Part shown: positions 23,250 to 31,616 of the stretch, piece after piece
Position numbering within the stretch: the stretch's first letter is position 1
Layout of the letters: every line of letters begins with the position of its first letter
NCBI GenBank assembly: GCA_012515235.1
Contig: JAAYYU010000001.1
Coordinates: 1 to 49,298, forward strand
Reading direction: 5' to 3'
Source of the DNA: Candidatus Anammoximicrobium sp.
Lineage (GTDB): Bacteria; Planctomycetota; Planctomycetia; Pirellulales; Pirellulaceae
DNA length: 49,298 bases
Position numbers and translations under genes: made by a program
The notes under the pieces: model-generated
Database searches by the model: none
What the model was told of the DNA's origin: nothing
What the model saw: the letters and a program-made list of their open reading frames with translations, nothing else

Positions 23250-24893
23250 ATGACTCGTCCAGGGATGTTGACTTTGTCGGGTATCTGTTTCTGTGCGTTG
23301 ACGATCGTTTTGGCACCAGGGATTGAGGCCGCCCATGAAGGCCAGGCCGACTTGGACAAGGCCACCGAACAGCAGGTAACCGCGCGGTCGTTGGCCGATT
23401 TGGAGAAAGTCGCCAAGTTGTGCGAAAGTGCGCTGAAAAAGGGCCTCGACGAAGCCAATCAGGCGTTCGCCAAACAGCTGCTCTCGTCGACGCTGTACCA
23501 GCACGCCGGCCAACTTTGCAGCCCGATCTTCGACCAGACGCCGCCCGACCGCCGTTGGCCCCTGCTGCGGCAGTTTGCGCTCAAGGACCTGGAAAGGGCC
23601 ATCGAGGTCACTCCCGGCCTGGCCGACGCGCACCTGCTCGCCGCTCGCTTGCACGCCCTGCCCGGCGGCGATGCCCAACGCGGCGCCCAGGCGGCTGGCG
23701 CGGCGGTGAACCTGTTCGAGGACAACAAGAAGAAAGCGGCGGCCTTGGTCCTGCGGGGCTCCTTCCGCGACAAGGCCCAGGACCGCCTGAAGGACTACGC
23801 CCTGGCCATCGAGGCGGATCCCGGCAACGCGGACGCCTGGCAGGCGCGAGCCCTGGTGTATCTGGATCAAGGCCAAACGGACAAGGCGATTGAGGATTAC
23901 AGGAGCCTTTTGAAACGGAACGAGGACAACGTGATGGCCCTGCTGGCGCTGGCCGAAGCCCTGACGAACATCGGGAAATACGACGAGGCTCTGCCGCACG
24001 TCGAGAAGGCGATCAAGCTGAAACCGGAGTCGTCGCTGGGTTACACCATGCGAGCTCGGCTGAAGGTGCTCAAGGAGGACATCGACGGCGCCTTGACCGA
24101 CTTGGACCAGGCCATCAAAAACGACCCGAAGGACATCCAGGCGCTGGTCATTCGCGCCCGTCTGCACCTGACTCAAGACAACCTGGCTGCGGCCAAGGAC
24201 GACATCGAACGCGTGCTGCTGATCGCCCCCGGATTGTCCCAAGGCGTGTTGCTGCGGAGCCTGATTCACGCCGAGGAGGGACGCCTGGGCAGCGCCATCG
24301 ACGACGTCCAGACACTGTTGAAGTTGGACCCGAAGAACGTCGCCTGGCGGATGCAACTGGCAGGCTACTACATCAAGGATCGGCGGCCGAGCAAGGCGCT
24401 GGACATCTTCAGCAAGATCCTTGCGGAAGACGAAAACGATTTTCCAGCCCGGCAAGCCCGCGCGGACACTCTCTTGAGCGTCGGCAAGCACGCGGAAGCG
24501 ATCGCCGATTTCGAACGCCTGGTCAAGCAGGAGCCGGACGATGACGGGGTGCTGAACAACTTCGCGTGGGTCCTGGCTACCTCGCCGGACGACAAACTGC
24601 GGGACGGGCCACGGGCCATCAAGCTGGCGATCAAAGCCTGTGAGGTCACCGAGTACAAGAAGCCGCACATCCTCAGCACCCTGGCCGCCGCTTACGCAGA
24701 AACCGGCGACTTCGAGACGGCCGTCAAGTGGTCGGGCAAAGCGGTGGAACTGGGCGCGAAGGATACAGAAGTCGACGAGCAACTGAAGAAGGAACTGGAG
24801 AGCTACCAGCAGAAGAAACCTTGGCGCGAACGGCAGACGATCGAGGAAAAGGCGGACCCGGTCCAGCCTCGCCGCGGCGATTTCGAGGCCTGA
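23250..24893 (+). CDS. Exported TPR-repeat protein
   Basis: The 547-residue protein has a signal peptide (MTRPGMLTLSGICFCALTIVLAPGIEA). It then has a series of tetratricopeptide-like repeats from about residue 110 to the end. Clear units include ADAWQARALVYLDQGQTDKAIEDY, split here by context, plus ALLALAEALTNIGKYDEAL, ARQARADTLLSVGKHAEAI and LSTLAAAYAETGDFETAVKW. TPR arrays bind partner proteins. The location is probably periplasmic. GGAGGGAG precedes the ATG at workable spacing. The protein ends in a charged tail. No specific partner is evident from the neighbours. Confidence 0.85.
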   Translation: MTRPGMLTLSGICFCALTIVLAPGIEAAHEGQADLDKATEQQVTARSLADLEKVAKLCESALKKGLDEANQAFAKQLLSSTLYQHAGQLCSPIFDQTPPDRRWPLLRQFALKDLERAIEVTPGLADAHLLAARLHALPGGDAQRGAQAAGAAVNLFEDNKKKAAALVLRGSFRDKAQDRLKDYALAIEADPGNADAWQARALVYLDQGQTDKAIEDYRSLLKRNEDNVMALLALAEALTNIGKYDEALPHVEKAIKLKPESSLGYTMRARLKVLKEDIDGALTDLDQAIKNDPKDIQALVIRARLHLTQDNLAAAKDDIERVLLIAPGLSQGVLLRSLIHAEEGRLGSAIDDVQTLLKLDPKNVAWRMQLAGYYIKDRRPSKALDIFSKILAEDENDFPARQARADTLLSVGKHAEAIADFERLVKQEPDDDGVLNNFAWVLATSPDDKLRDGPRAIKLAIKACEVTEYKKPHILSTLAAAYAETGDFETAVKWSGKAVELGAKDTEVDEQLKKELESYQQKKPWRERQTIEEKADPVQPRRGDFEA

Positions 24894-26092
24894 CCGCGAC
24901 GCCTGTCGATCCCCAACCCCTCCGCATCCGCGGCCGGACCCGCCCCGTGGCGTCCACAACGCAGGGGCGACGAAACACAGTTCCGGATCGTCGGCGGCGC
25001 GTTGGCCGGCAAGCTGCGACTAGCCGCACAGGACATCCAACTCGCCGACCAGCCGTAGGGCTGGGTCCGGGGAGCACTCCGCGAGCGCTACAACGGCAAG
25101 TTCCACCACAAGCAAAACGTCCGGTTCAAGGACGAGTGTTGGCACTGCGTCGAGGCCTCGCTTCAAGCTCAACACGCTGAATCTTGGCTGCAACCGGCCC
25201 GGCCCGGACTCACGTCGGAGGCGACCAAACGAAAATACGGGAAAACAGCAAGTCTGTTTTTCCGTGGGGATATGCTTCGCGATCTAAAGCCGATATTCAG
25301 GGCCAGATCACCGTTATCGGCGGTTCTAATTGGGCGATGGCGGGCCGCAGGCGGAAAACTGCGATCTTCTTTCGCGGATTCTCCAGTTGGCATCGTTCCT
25401 ATGATCGGCCTCGAGTCTTGGCAATTTCCCGTGCCGGGCAAGTTCGGACTATTTTCACGTCGAAGAGACTCTGTTAACATTATTCAAACCTGTGCGATGG
25501 CCGGGAGGCCGTTGCGCGGGTTGGGTTCAGAGTGTCAAGTAAACGTAACGTACCGCGTCCCCCGAGCACTTCGGGAGTAGCGGGCGCTTGGCGGTAAGTG
25601 ATTCGGTTCAGCTTGTCGGCGTCAATCTGGCAAGCGATTTGAGCCAGCCGTTGACTGGTGGACGGTTCGATTCATGTACCTGATCCTGACAATCCTACGC
25701 CTCCTGTGGGGGGTGGCTCCAGAGTTCGTTTTGGAGTTGCAGTTTGCCCCGGTTTATTCCTGGCGCGGGCCCGCAGGTGGCACCGGGCAAGAACCGTGGG
25801 GACGTTGCCTTTGGATTCCGGTACTGAAGCGGCTGGTTGAGGCCCCTGAACCTCGGCGAAATGAAACGGTATTTCAGCGATTAGCGGCAATTCACGTGCA
25901 AAACTATCTCTGGCCGGGTGTGGGAGGCTCGCCGCCCCGGTGCGGCTGGCGACGATGATCACGTGGACGCTTGAATGCTTCGCTGAGTTGCCCGCTGAGG
26001 CTTGGGTCTGAGGGCTGAATTGGCACCGCTTGGCGCTGGCTTGTCTCGTCTTGCCCGCGGACGCTCCCGATTCGTGATCCAAGGAGCGGACC
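24894..26092. other. 1.2-kb stretch without a convincing gene, upstream of RNase Y
   Basis: No frame here has both a ribosome-binding site and a recognisable product. Sequence at 25220-25500 is clearly richer in A and T than its surroundings and contains a strong hairpin (25237-25265). The part from 25500 to 26080 may hold a long leader for the RNase Y gene or an unrecognised RNA. I could not match it to tmRNA, 6S, SRP or RNase P RNA. Confidence 0.45.
25237..25265. repeat. 12-bp-arm hairpin in the gap upstream of rny
   Basis: ACGGGAAAACAG and CTGTTTTTCCGT pair with one mismatch around the loop CAAGT. It is not followed by a T run on the plus strand. It could be a terminator of an unseen transcript or a protein-binding site. 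Confidence 0.5.
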
Positions 26093-27646
26093 GTGACCGA
26101 AGTCATTATCGCCACCGTCGCGGCAGTGATCGCCGCGGGGTTGACCTATGCGCTGCTTCGTACGATCGACCGGCTGCGCCGCAAGGATGCCGAAACCGAA
26201 GCACAGCGCATTTTGACCCAAGCCGACCAGGATGCCGCCAATCGGATCCGCAGCGCCGAACTGGAAATCAAGGAGAAGGCGCTGCAGCAAAAGGCGGAAA
26301 TTGAAAAGGAGACCAGCAAGCTGCGCGAGGCGCTGCGCGAACGCGAACGAGTCCTGGACAAGCGGGAGGAGACGCTCACGCAACAGGCCGACGACGTGCA
26401 GAAGCAAGAACGTATCGTGGAGGCCACCCAGCGCCGGCTGAGCGAAAAAGTCGAGTCTTTCAATCGCCGCACGGAGGAATTGAGCAAGGTGCTGGAGAGC
26501 CATCGTCAGACGCTGCACGAGATCGCCGGCTTGAGTCGTGACGAAGCCACGCAGCGTTTGATGACGATCCTGAACGAAGAACTCGCCCAGGAGACAGGCC
26601 AGATCATCCTCCGTCACGAGCGGCAGGTCGCCGAACGCTGCGAAGCGTTGTCGCGGGAAATGCTGCTGACCGCGCTGCACCGGTATGCGGCGGCGCACAC
26701 GGCGGAGAGCACCACCAGCACGGTCGATATCCCCAGCGACGACATGAAGGGCCGGATCATCGGCCGCGAAGGCCGCAACATCCGCGCGTTCGAGAAGCGG
26801 ACGGGCGTGGACGTGATCATCGACGATACTCCCGGCGTGGTCATCGTCAGCGGCTTTGACCCGGTCCGCCGCGAGGTCGCCCGTCAGGCCTTGGAAAAGC
26901 TGATCGTCGACGGGCGCATCCATCCTTCGCGGATCGAGGAGATCGTCGCTGAGACCGAGAAGGAAATCGAAAAGTTCATTCGCCGCAAGGGCGAAGAAGC
27001 GGCCCAGGAAGTCAATGTGCCGAACCTGCACGAGCGACTGGTGTACATGCTGGGCCGCCTGCACTTCCGCACCAGCTACAGCCAGAACGTGCTCCGACAC
27101 TCGATCGAAGTCGCCTTCCTGGCGGGCATGCTGGCGGAAATGATCGGCCTGAACGGCGATGTGGCGCGACGCTGCGGTTTGCTGCACGACATCGGCAAGG
27201 CCGCTGACCACGAACTCGAAGGCGGGCATCCCAAAATCGGTGCGGACCTGCTCAAACGGCACGGCGAGGCCAAAGAGGTCGTCCACGCAGCGATGGGCCA
27301 TCACGACGAAATCATCACCGAGTATCCCTACACGATGCTGGTCGCGACCGGGGACGCCTGCAGCGCCTCGCGGCCCGGAGCCCGGCGGGAATCCCTGGAA
27401 CGCTACATCAAACGCATGGAAGAACTGGAATCGATCGCCACCCGCTTCCCCGGCGTGGAACAGGCATTTGCCATTCAGGCCGGCCGCGAATTGCGCGTCC
27501 TGGTCAGCGCCAAGGATGCGGACGACGTCCGCGCCGCCAAGATCTGCCGCGACATCGCCAAGGCATTTGAGGAGCAATTGACCTACCCCGGCGAGATCAA
27601 GGTCACCGTGGTCCGCGAATCCCGCTTTACCGAAATCGCGCGGTAG
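26093..27646 (+). CDS. rny: Ribonuclease Y
   Basis: The 517-residue protein matches RNase Y throughout. It has an N-terminal membrane helix (about 3-20) and a long charged coiled coil to about 150. The KH domain includes [15 protein letters not shown] at about 220-234 and the following [12 protein letters not shown]. The HD domain has its metal-binding pair at H365-D366 ([12 protein letters not shown]), followed by GHHDEI. It is an endonuclease that starts mRNA decay at the inner membrane. The start is GTG at 26093, with AAGGAG six bases upstream. Length is usual for the family. Confidence 0.97.
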   Translation: MTEVIIATVAAVIAAGLTYALLRTIDRLRRKDAETEAQRILTQADQDAANRIRSAELEIKEKALQQKAEIEKETSKLREALRERERVLDKREETLTQQADDVQKQERIVEATQRRLSEKVESFNRRTEELSKVLESHRQTLHEIAGLSRDEATQRLMTILNEELAQETGQIILRHERQVAERCEALSREMLLTALHRYAAAHTAESTTSTVDIPSDDMKGRIIGREGRNIRAFEKRTGVDVIIDDTPGVVIVSGFDPVRREVARQALEKLIVDGRIHPSRIEEIVAETEKEIEKFIRRKGEEAAQEVNVPNLHERLVYMLGRLHFRTSYSQNVLRHSIEVAFLAGMLAEMIGLNGDVARRCGLLHDIGKAADHELEGGHPKIGADLLKRHGEAKEVVHAAMGHHDEIITEYPYTMLVATGDACSASRPGARRESLERYIKRMEELESIATRFPGVEQAFAIQAGRELRVLVSAKDADDVRAAKICRDIAKAFEEQLTYPGEIKVTVVRESRFTEIAR

Positions 27647-27670
27647 CCGCTCACACGCCCAGTGAGCGGC
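27646..27670 (+). terminator. Stem-loop directly after rny
   Basis: GCCGCTCAC (27646-27654) and GTGAGCGGC (27662-27670) form a perfect 9-bp stem with a 7-nt loop. It begins at the last base of the TAG stop. No T tract follows, so it may stabilise the 3' end rather than terminate by itself. Confidence 0.4.
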
Positions 27671-27750
27671 AAGACACTGGCCGCCGGTCCTGCGGACGAT
27701 CGGCGAACGGTGCCTAGCGCCAGGTCGCTGTCATGTTGATCGAGCGCCGC

Positions 27751-29484
27751 TTACTCGGCTCGGTACACGACACGGCCGTCGACGACGGTCAGCGCCACGC
27801 GCGTCTTGCCGATTTCCGCCGGGGCGATCGCGAAGATATCTTGGGACAAGAGCACGAAATCGGCCAGCATGTCCGGGACCAGGCGGCCCTTTTCCCGTTC
27901 GGCGAATTCCGCGCAGGCCGAGCCCACGGTGTAGGCTCGCACCGCTTCCTCGACGGTAATCTTCTGCTCCGGCACCCAGCCGTCCGGGTGCTTGCCGTCC
28001 AGCGTACAGCGCGTGACGGCGGCGGAGATGCCTTGCAGAGGGTCCAGCGGCGCCACGTTCCAGTCGGTGCCGAACGCCAGCACGGCGCCGGCGTCCAGCA
28101 GCGAGCGGAAGGCGTACGTGCCCCGCGCCCGCTGTGCGCCGATCCGCTTCTCGGCCCAGCGGCCGTCGTCGGCGCAGTGCGAGGGCTGCATCGAGGCGAT
28201 CACGCCGCTGCGGGCAAACCGCGGTATGTCTTCCAGACGCAGGTGCTGGGCGTGCTCGATGCGGAAACGCCGGTCGCGGGGGCCGTTCTCGCGAGCGACT
28301 TGCTCGAAGATCGACAGCATCCGGTCGTTCGCCCGGTCGCCGATGGCATGAACCATGACCTGCAACCCGGCCCGGTCGGCGCCGCGGACCCGTTCCAACA
28401 TCGCGCCTTCGGGGAACATCTCGTCGCTAGGCAAGCCGCAGGTGCCCGGTGAATCGAGGTACGGCTCGAAGAACCAGGCGGTCGTCGAGCCCAGGCTGCC
28501 GTCGGAAAAGCCTTTCAAGCCGCCGCGCCGCAGCCAGGCGTCGCCCGCCCCAGCTTTCAGGCCCGCCCTGACAGCACGCCGCCACTGCGGCAGCGGCGAC
28601 ATGGCGTAGATCCGGGTCTTGAGTTCGCCGCGCCGCCGCAGCGCTTCGTAGACCTCAATCGCGCCGCCGCCCGACATGTCCTGGACGCTGGTCACGCCCA
28701 GCCGCGCCGCGTGTTCCGTCGCCGCGCGGGCGTGAGCCAGCCGCTGGTCCGCCGTCGGCTCGGGAATCCGGGCGGACACCAGCGACATGGCGGCGTCCTT
28801 CAAAATGCCGGTCGGCTCGCGCGTTCGCGGATCGCGCACAATCAGTCCGCCGGCCGGATCGGGCGTGTCGCGGGTCACGCCGCCCAGACGCAAGGCTACG
28901 CTGTTGGCCAGCCCCATGTGCCCGTCCAGTCGGCGGATGAACACGGGCCGATCGGGCGTCACCGGATCGATCAACGCCTTGGTGGGCAACGCCGCGCCGG
29001 GCCAGTTTTCGTGATCCCAGTCGCCGCCCGTGATCCAGCGTCCCGGCGGCAGTGCGGCGGCAAATCGCTGCAGACGCTGCGCCAATTCCTGCGGCGAGCG
29101 GGCGGTGCGCAGATCCACGCTCTCCAGTTGCTGCCCGCCGCTCAAGAAGTGAACGTGCGCGTCGTTAAAGCCCGGCAGCAGGAGCCGGCCTTGGGCATCG
29201 ATGATCCGCGTGTGCGCGGTTGCCAGACGCCGGACCGTCTCGTTGTCCCCGACCGCCAGAATGCGGTTCCCCCTGACCGCCACCGCTTCGGCCAGCGGCG
29301 CCGCTTCGCTCATGGTGCGCACGACGGCATTGACGACAATCAGATCCTCGGAACGCTGCTGATCGGCCGCTGGCGACATGCCCGTCAAGCTTATCGCAAC
29401 CGTGGCCGCCAGGCCAGCAGCGGCCCATCGTAGCCCGCTCGCTCCGCGAGAGGCGCACTGGCGAGACACTGGGGACAGAACCAT
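27751..29484 (-). CDS. Secreted amidohydrolase of the YtcJ/Amidohydro_3 type
   Basis: The 577-residue protein has a long N-terminal signal (hydrophobic [20 protein letters not shown]) and an amidohydrolase fold. Visible features are the HxH metal motif in [10 protein letters not shown] at about 104-113, [11 protein letters not shown] (metal-binding His), RIEHAQHL (next His) and [12 protein letters not shown] (catalytic Asp). The usual closing segment [15 protein letters not shown] and a final VVDGRVVY strand follow. Members hydrolyse amides or related bonds; the substrate is unknown. The ATG at 29484 follows GGAGGAGG at ideal spacing. An upstream extension to 29670 lacks such support. It is divergent from the glycosidase gene at 29655. 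Confidence 0.9.
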   Translation of the reverse strand: MVLSPVSRQCASRGASGLRWAAAGLAATVAISLTGMSPAADQQRSEDLIVVNAVVRTMSEAAPLAEAVAVRGNRILAVGDNETVRRLATAHTRIIDAQGRLLLPGFNDAHVHFLSGGQQLESVDLRTARSPQELAQRLQRFAAALPPGRWITGGDWDHENWPGAALPTKALIDPVTPDRPVFIRRLDGHMGLANSVALRLGGVTRDTPDPAGGLIVRDPRTREPTGILKDAAMSLVSARIPEPTADQRLAHARAATEHAARLGVTSVQDMSGGGAIEVYEALRRRGELKTRIYAMSPLPQWRRAVRAGLKAGAGDAWLRRGGLKGFSDGSLGSTTAWFFEPYLDSPGTCGLPSDEMFPEGAMLERVRGADRAGLQVMVHAIGDRANDRMLSIFEQVARENGPRDRRFRIEHAQHLRLEDIPRFARSGVIASMQPSHCADDGRWAEKRIGAQRARGTYAFRSLLDAGAVLAFGTDWNVAPLDPLQGISAAVTRCTLDGKHPDGWVPEQKITVEEAVRAYTVGSACAEFAEREKGRLVPDMLADFVLLSQDIFAIAPAEIGKTRVALTVVDGRVVYRAE

Positions 29485-29598
29485 AAGAATTCCTCCTCCC
29501 AATTCTTCTTCCCCCCATTTTCCAGCCCGTCCCGTCTTTGTCGAGTGTTTGCCTGGAAAAACCGACGCGGCCCGTGGCGGCACCCGTTCGGAAACTTC

Positions 29599-29604
29599 TA
29601 TAAT
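29599..29604 (+). promoter_or_regulatory. Candidate -10 box for the glycosidase gene
   Basis: TATAAT lies 50 bp before the ATG at 29655 in the divergent intergenic region. The -35 region is not recognisable. Confidence 0.4.
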
Positions 29605-29654
29605 CTCGCACAACTGATCCTCGACATTCCCCACCTTGAACACGGGAGATCGCC

Positions 29655-31097
29655 ATGCAGCGGAGAACAACTCTTGCTTTGATCAGCGTCCTGTTTGCAG
29701 CCGTCTGTACCACCGGCTGGCCTCAAATGCTCGACCGGACGGATTCTCGCGTTCAAACGACGCTCCGCACCGGCTGGAAGTGCTTGGGCACCATTCAGCC
29801 CCGCAGCGTCAGCGAAATCGACGCCGGCCAGAATTGGGCCTTGGGCTGCGAAACGCTGTGCCGCGACTACATCTATTGGGACACGTACAAGGACTACGTC
29901 GCCCCGCTGGGAATCAAGACGATCCGCCTGCAGGGCGGGTGGGCCAAGACGGAGAAGGTCCCCGGCGTTTACGATTTCGCCTGGCTGGATTACGTCATCG
30001 ACGACGCTCTGTCCAAGGGCCTGGAGATCTGGCTGGAGACCGACTACGGCAATCCCATTTACGAGGGCGCGGGCACGGCGGACCTGGGAGCCGGTTTTCC
30101 GACGTCCGAGGTGGGCTTGGCCGCCTGGGACCGCTGGGTGGAAGCCATGGCGACTCGATACAAGGGCCGGGTCAACAAGTGGGCCATGTGGAACGAGCCG
30201 GATATCGGCGTCAAGAAGACGCCCGAGCTGATTGCCAACTTCAACATTCGCACCGCGGAAATCATCAAGCGGATCATTCCGGATGCGCGGATCGGAGCCT
30301 TGTCGCTGGCCCGCATCGATCCGAAATACCTGGACGCCTGCCTGAAAGTGATGGCCGACCAGGACAAGCTGGGCTTGTTCGAGTGGGTCATTTATCACGG
30401 CTATACGAAGAACCCGGACGACGCTTACAAGAACGTCGAAGCGATGAAAGAAGTCGTCGGCAAGTACAAGCCGAAGTTGAAAATGTGGCAGGGCGAAAAC
30501 GGCTGTCCGTCCGAACGGGCGTCCAAGTTCGCGCTGTCCGGACACGACTGGTCGGAACTGACCCAGGCGAAATGGAACACCCGCCGGATGCTCGGAGACC
30601 TCGGCCACGATTGTATTTCGTCCGTCTTTACCATCTGCGATTTCGACCACACCGGCCGGGAGATCAACCGCAAGGGTCTGCTGAAGATCAACGACAAGCG
30701 GAACCTGGCCAAGGTCAAAATGGCCTACTACGCCGTCCAGAACGTGGTCTCGGTGTTCGACAACAACCTCGTTCGCCAGCAGGATTACGCTTGTACGATC
30801 GAATGCGAACAGCCGATCACGTGGTTTGCGTATCGCCACGAACAGGCGGGCAGCGACGTGTTGGTCTTCTGGAACGGGACGACCTACCCGCTGGACACCA
30901 ACGACACCTTGCCGGCCACGATCCGCGTGTCAGGCGGCCAGTTTGCCGACCCGGTCTGGGCGGACCTGATCACCGGCCGGATCTATGAAATTCCGGAGGA
31001 ATGCAAGAGCCTCGCCGAGGGGAACATGGTTCTGGAGAACGTTCCGACTCACGACGGGCCGGCGATCATCACCGACCGAAAAATTGTTCTGAAGTAG
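29655..31097 (+). CDS. Secreted TIM-barrel glycoside hydrolase (clan GH-A-like)
   Basis: The 480-residue protein has a signal peptide ([17 protein letters not shown]) and a TIM-barrel of the GH-A type. [20 protein letters not shown] at about 95-114 is the early barrel. WNEPD at about 179-183 holds the probable acid/base Glu181, and QGENG the probable nucleophile Glu281. The spacing of about 100 residues between the two acids fits retaining glycosidases such as GH39 and relatives. A beta-sandwich-like C-terminus follows from about 380. GGGAGA precedes the ATG. The substrate is not evident; export together with the neighbouring amidohydrolase suggests use of external polymers. Confidence 0.8.
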   Translation: MQRRTTLALISVLFAAVCTTGWPQMLDRTDSRVQTTLRTGWKCLGTIQPRSVSEIDAGQNWALGCETLCRDYIYWDTYKDYVAPLGIKTIRLQGGWAKTEKVPGVYDFAWLDYVIDDALSKGLEIWLETDYGNPIYEGAGTADLGAGFPTSEVGLAAWDRWVEAMATRYKGRVNKWAMWNEPDIGVKKTPELIANFNIRTAEIIKRIIPDARIGALSLARIDPKYLDACLKVMADQDKLGLFEWVIYHGYTKNPDDAYKNVEAMKEVVGKYKPKLKMWQGENGCPSERASKFALSGHDWSELTQAKWNTRRMLGDLGHDCISSVFTICDFDHTGREINRKGLLKINDKRNLAKVKMAYYAVQNVVSVFDNNLVRQQDYACTIECEQPITWFAYRHEQAGSDVLVFWNGTTYPLDTNDTLPATIRVSGGQFADPVWADLITGRIYEIPEECKSLAEGNMVLENVPTHDGPAIITDRKIVLK

Positions 31098-31223
31098 ATT
31101 CGCGGGACAGGAGGCTCTTGTGCGAAGCGGAGGCGACTTGCCGCAGGACACAGCCACGGTTGAACTTCGCCAATCCACGGTCGACCCCAAGGAAATCATC
31201 GGGTACGAATCCAGGCCCGTGGA

Positions 31224-31562
31224 ATGCGTGTCGACATGGACAAGTGGAATTCTCTACCCGATCTCGTGCAGCGTCATCGCCGGGGCGCCCCCGATGCGGG
31301 CCGCGATTTGTTCAACTACTACGCCCAGCGGCTCAGCCGGCTGGCGGAACAATGCATCAGCCGCAGAATGGGCGGGCGAATCGAGGGCGATGAGGTGGTT
31401 TCTGACAAGGACAAACGGGTCTACCGAGGCGGATCTTATGTGAGCGCCCGAAAGTACCTTCGGCCCTCTTGTCGGGGCGATCATCCGCCAACCGAGATGC
31501 GATCTGGGACCATTCGACTGGTGAGAAGGATCAAGACACCCGCGCAGACCGAAATAGACTGA
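31224..31562 (+). pseudogene. Chimera of an ECF sigma N-terminus and a formylglycine-generating-enzyme-like C-terminus
   Basis: One open frame joins two unrelated fragments. The first 60 codons (DLVQRHRRGAPDAGRDLF, YYAQRLSRLAEQ, GRIEGDEVV) match region 2 of planctomycete ECF sigma factors, cut off where family members continue with QSVF. From about 31400 the text changes to KRVYRGGSYVSARKYLRP and GTIRLVRR, the closing pattern of SUMF1/FGE-type domains (RGGS...R...GFR). Neither part is complete and no ribosome-binding site is seen. It is most likely a deletion scar joining two former genes. Confidence 0.55.
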
Positions 31563-31616
31563 CCCTCTTTCAGCCGGCTTGGAGACGGCGTGTCACCTTC
31601 CGCGCCCCGGCAACTG

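Noticed and set aside
24985..25060. RIVGGALAGKLRL resembling the start of RsmD
   Set aside because: The match ends after about a dozen residues and a stop follows; RsmD motifs further on are absent.
25500..25960. Possible 6S or other housekeeping RNA
   Set aside because: No long closing stem or central bubble could be drawn, and signature motifs of tmRNA, SRP RNA or RNase P RNA are absent.
25904..27577. 557-residue minus-strand frame opposite rny
   Set aside because: Shadow of RNase Y, which has full family motifs.
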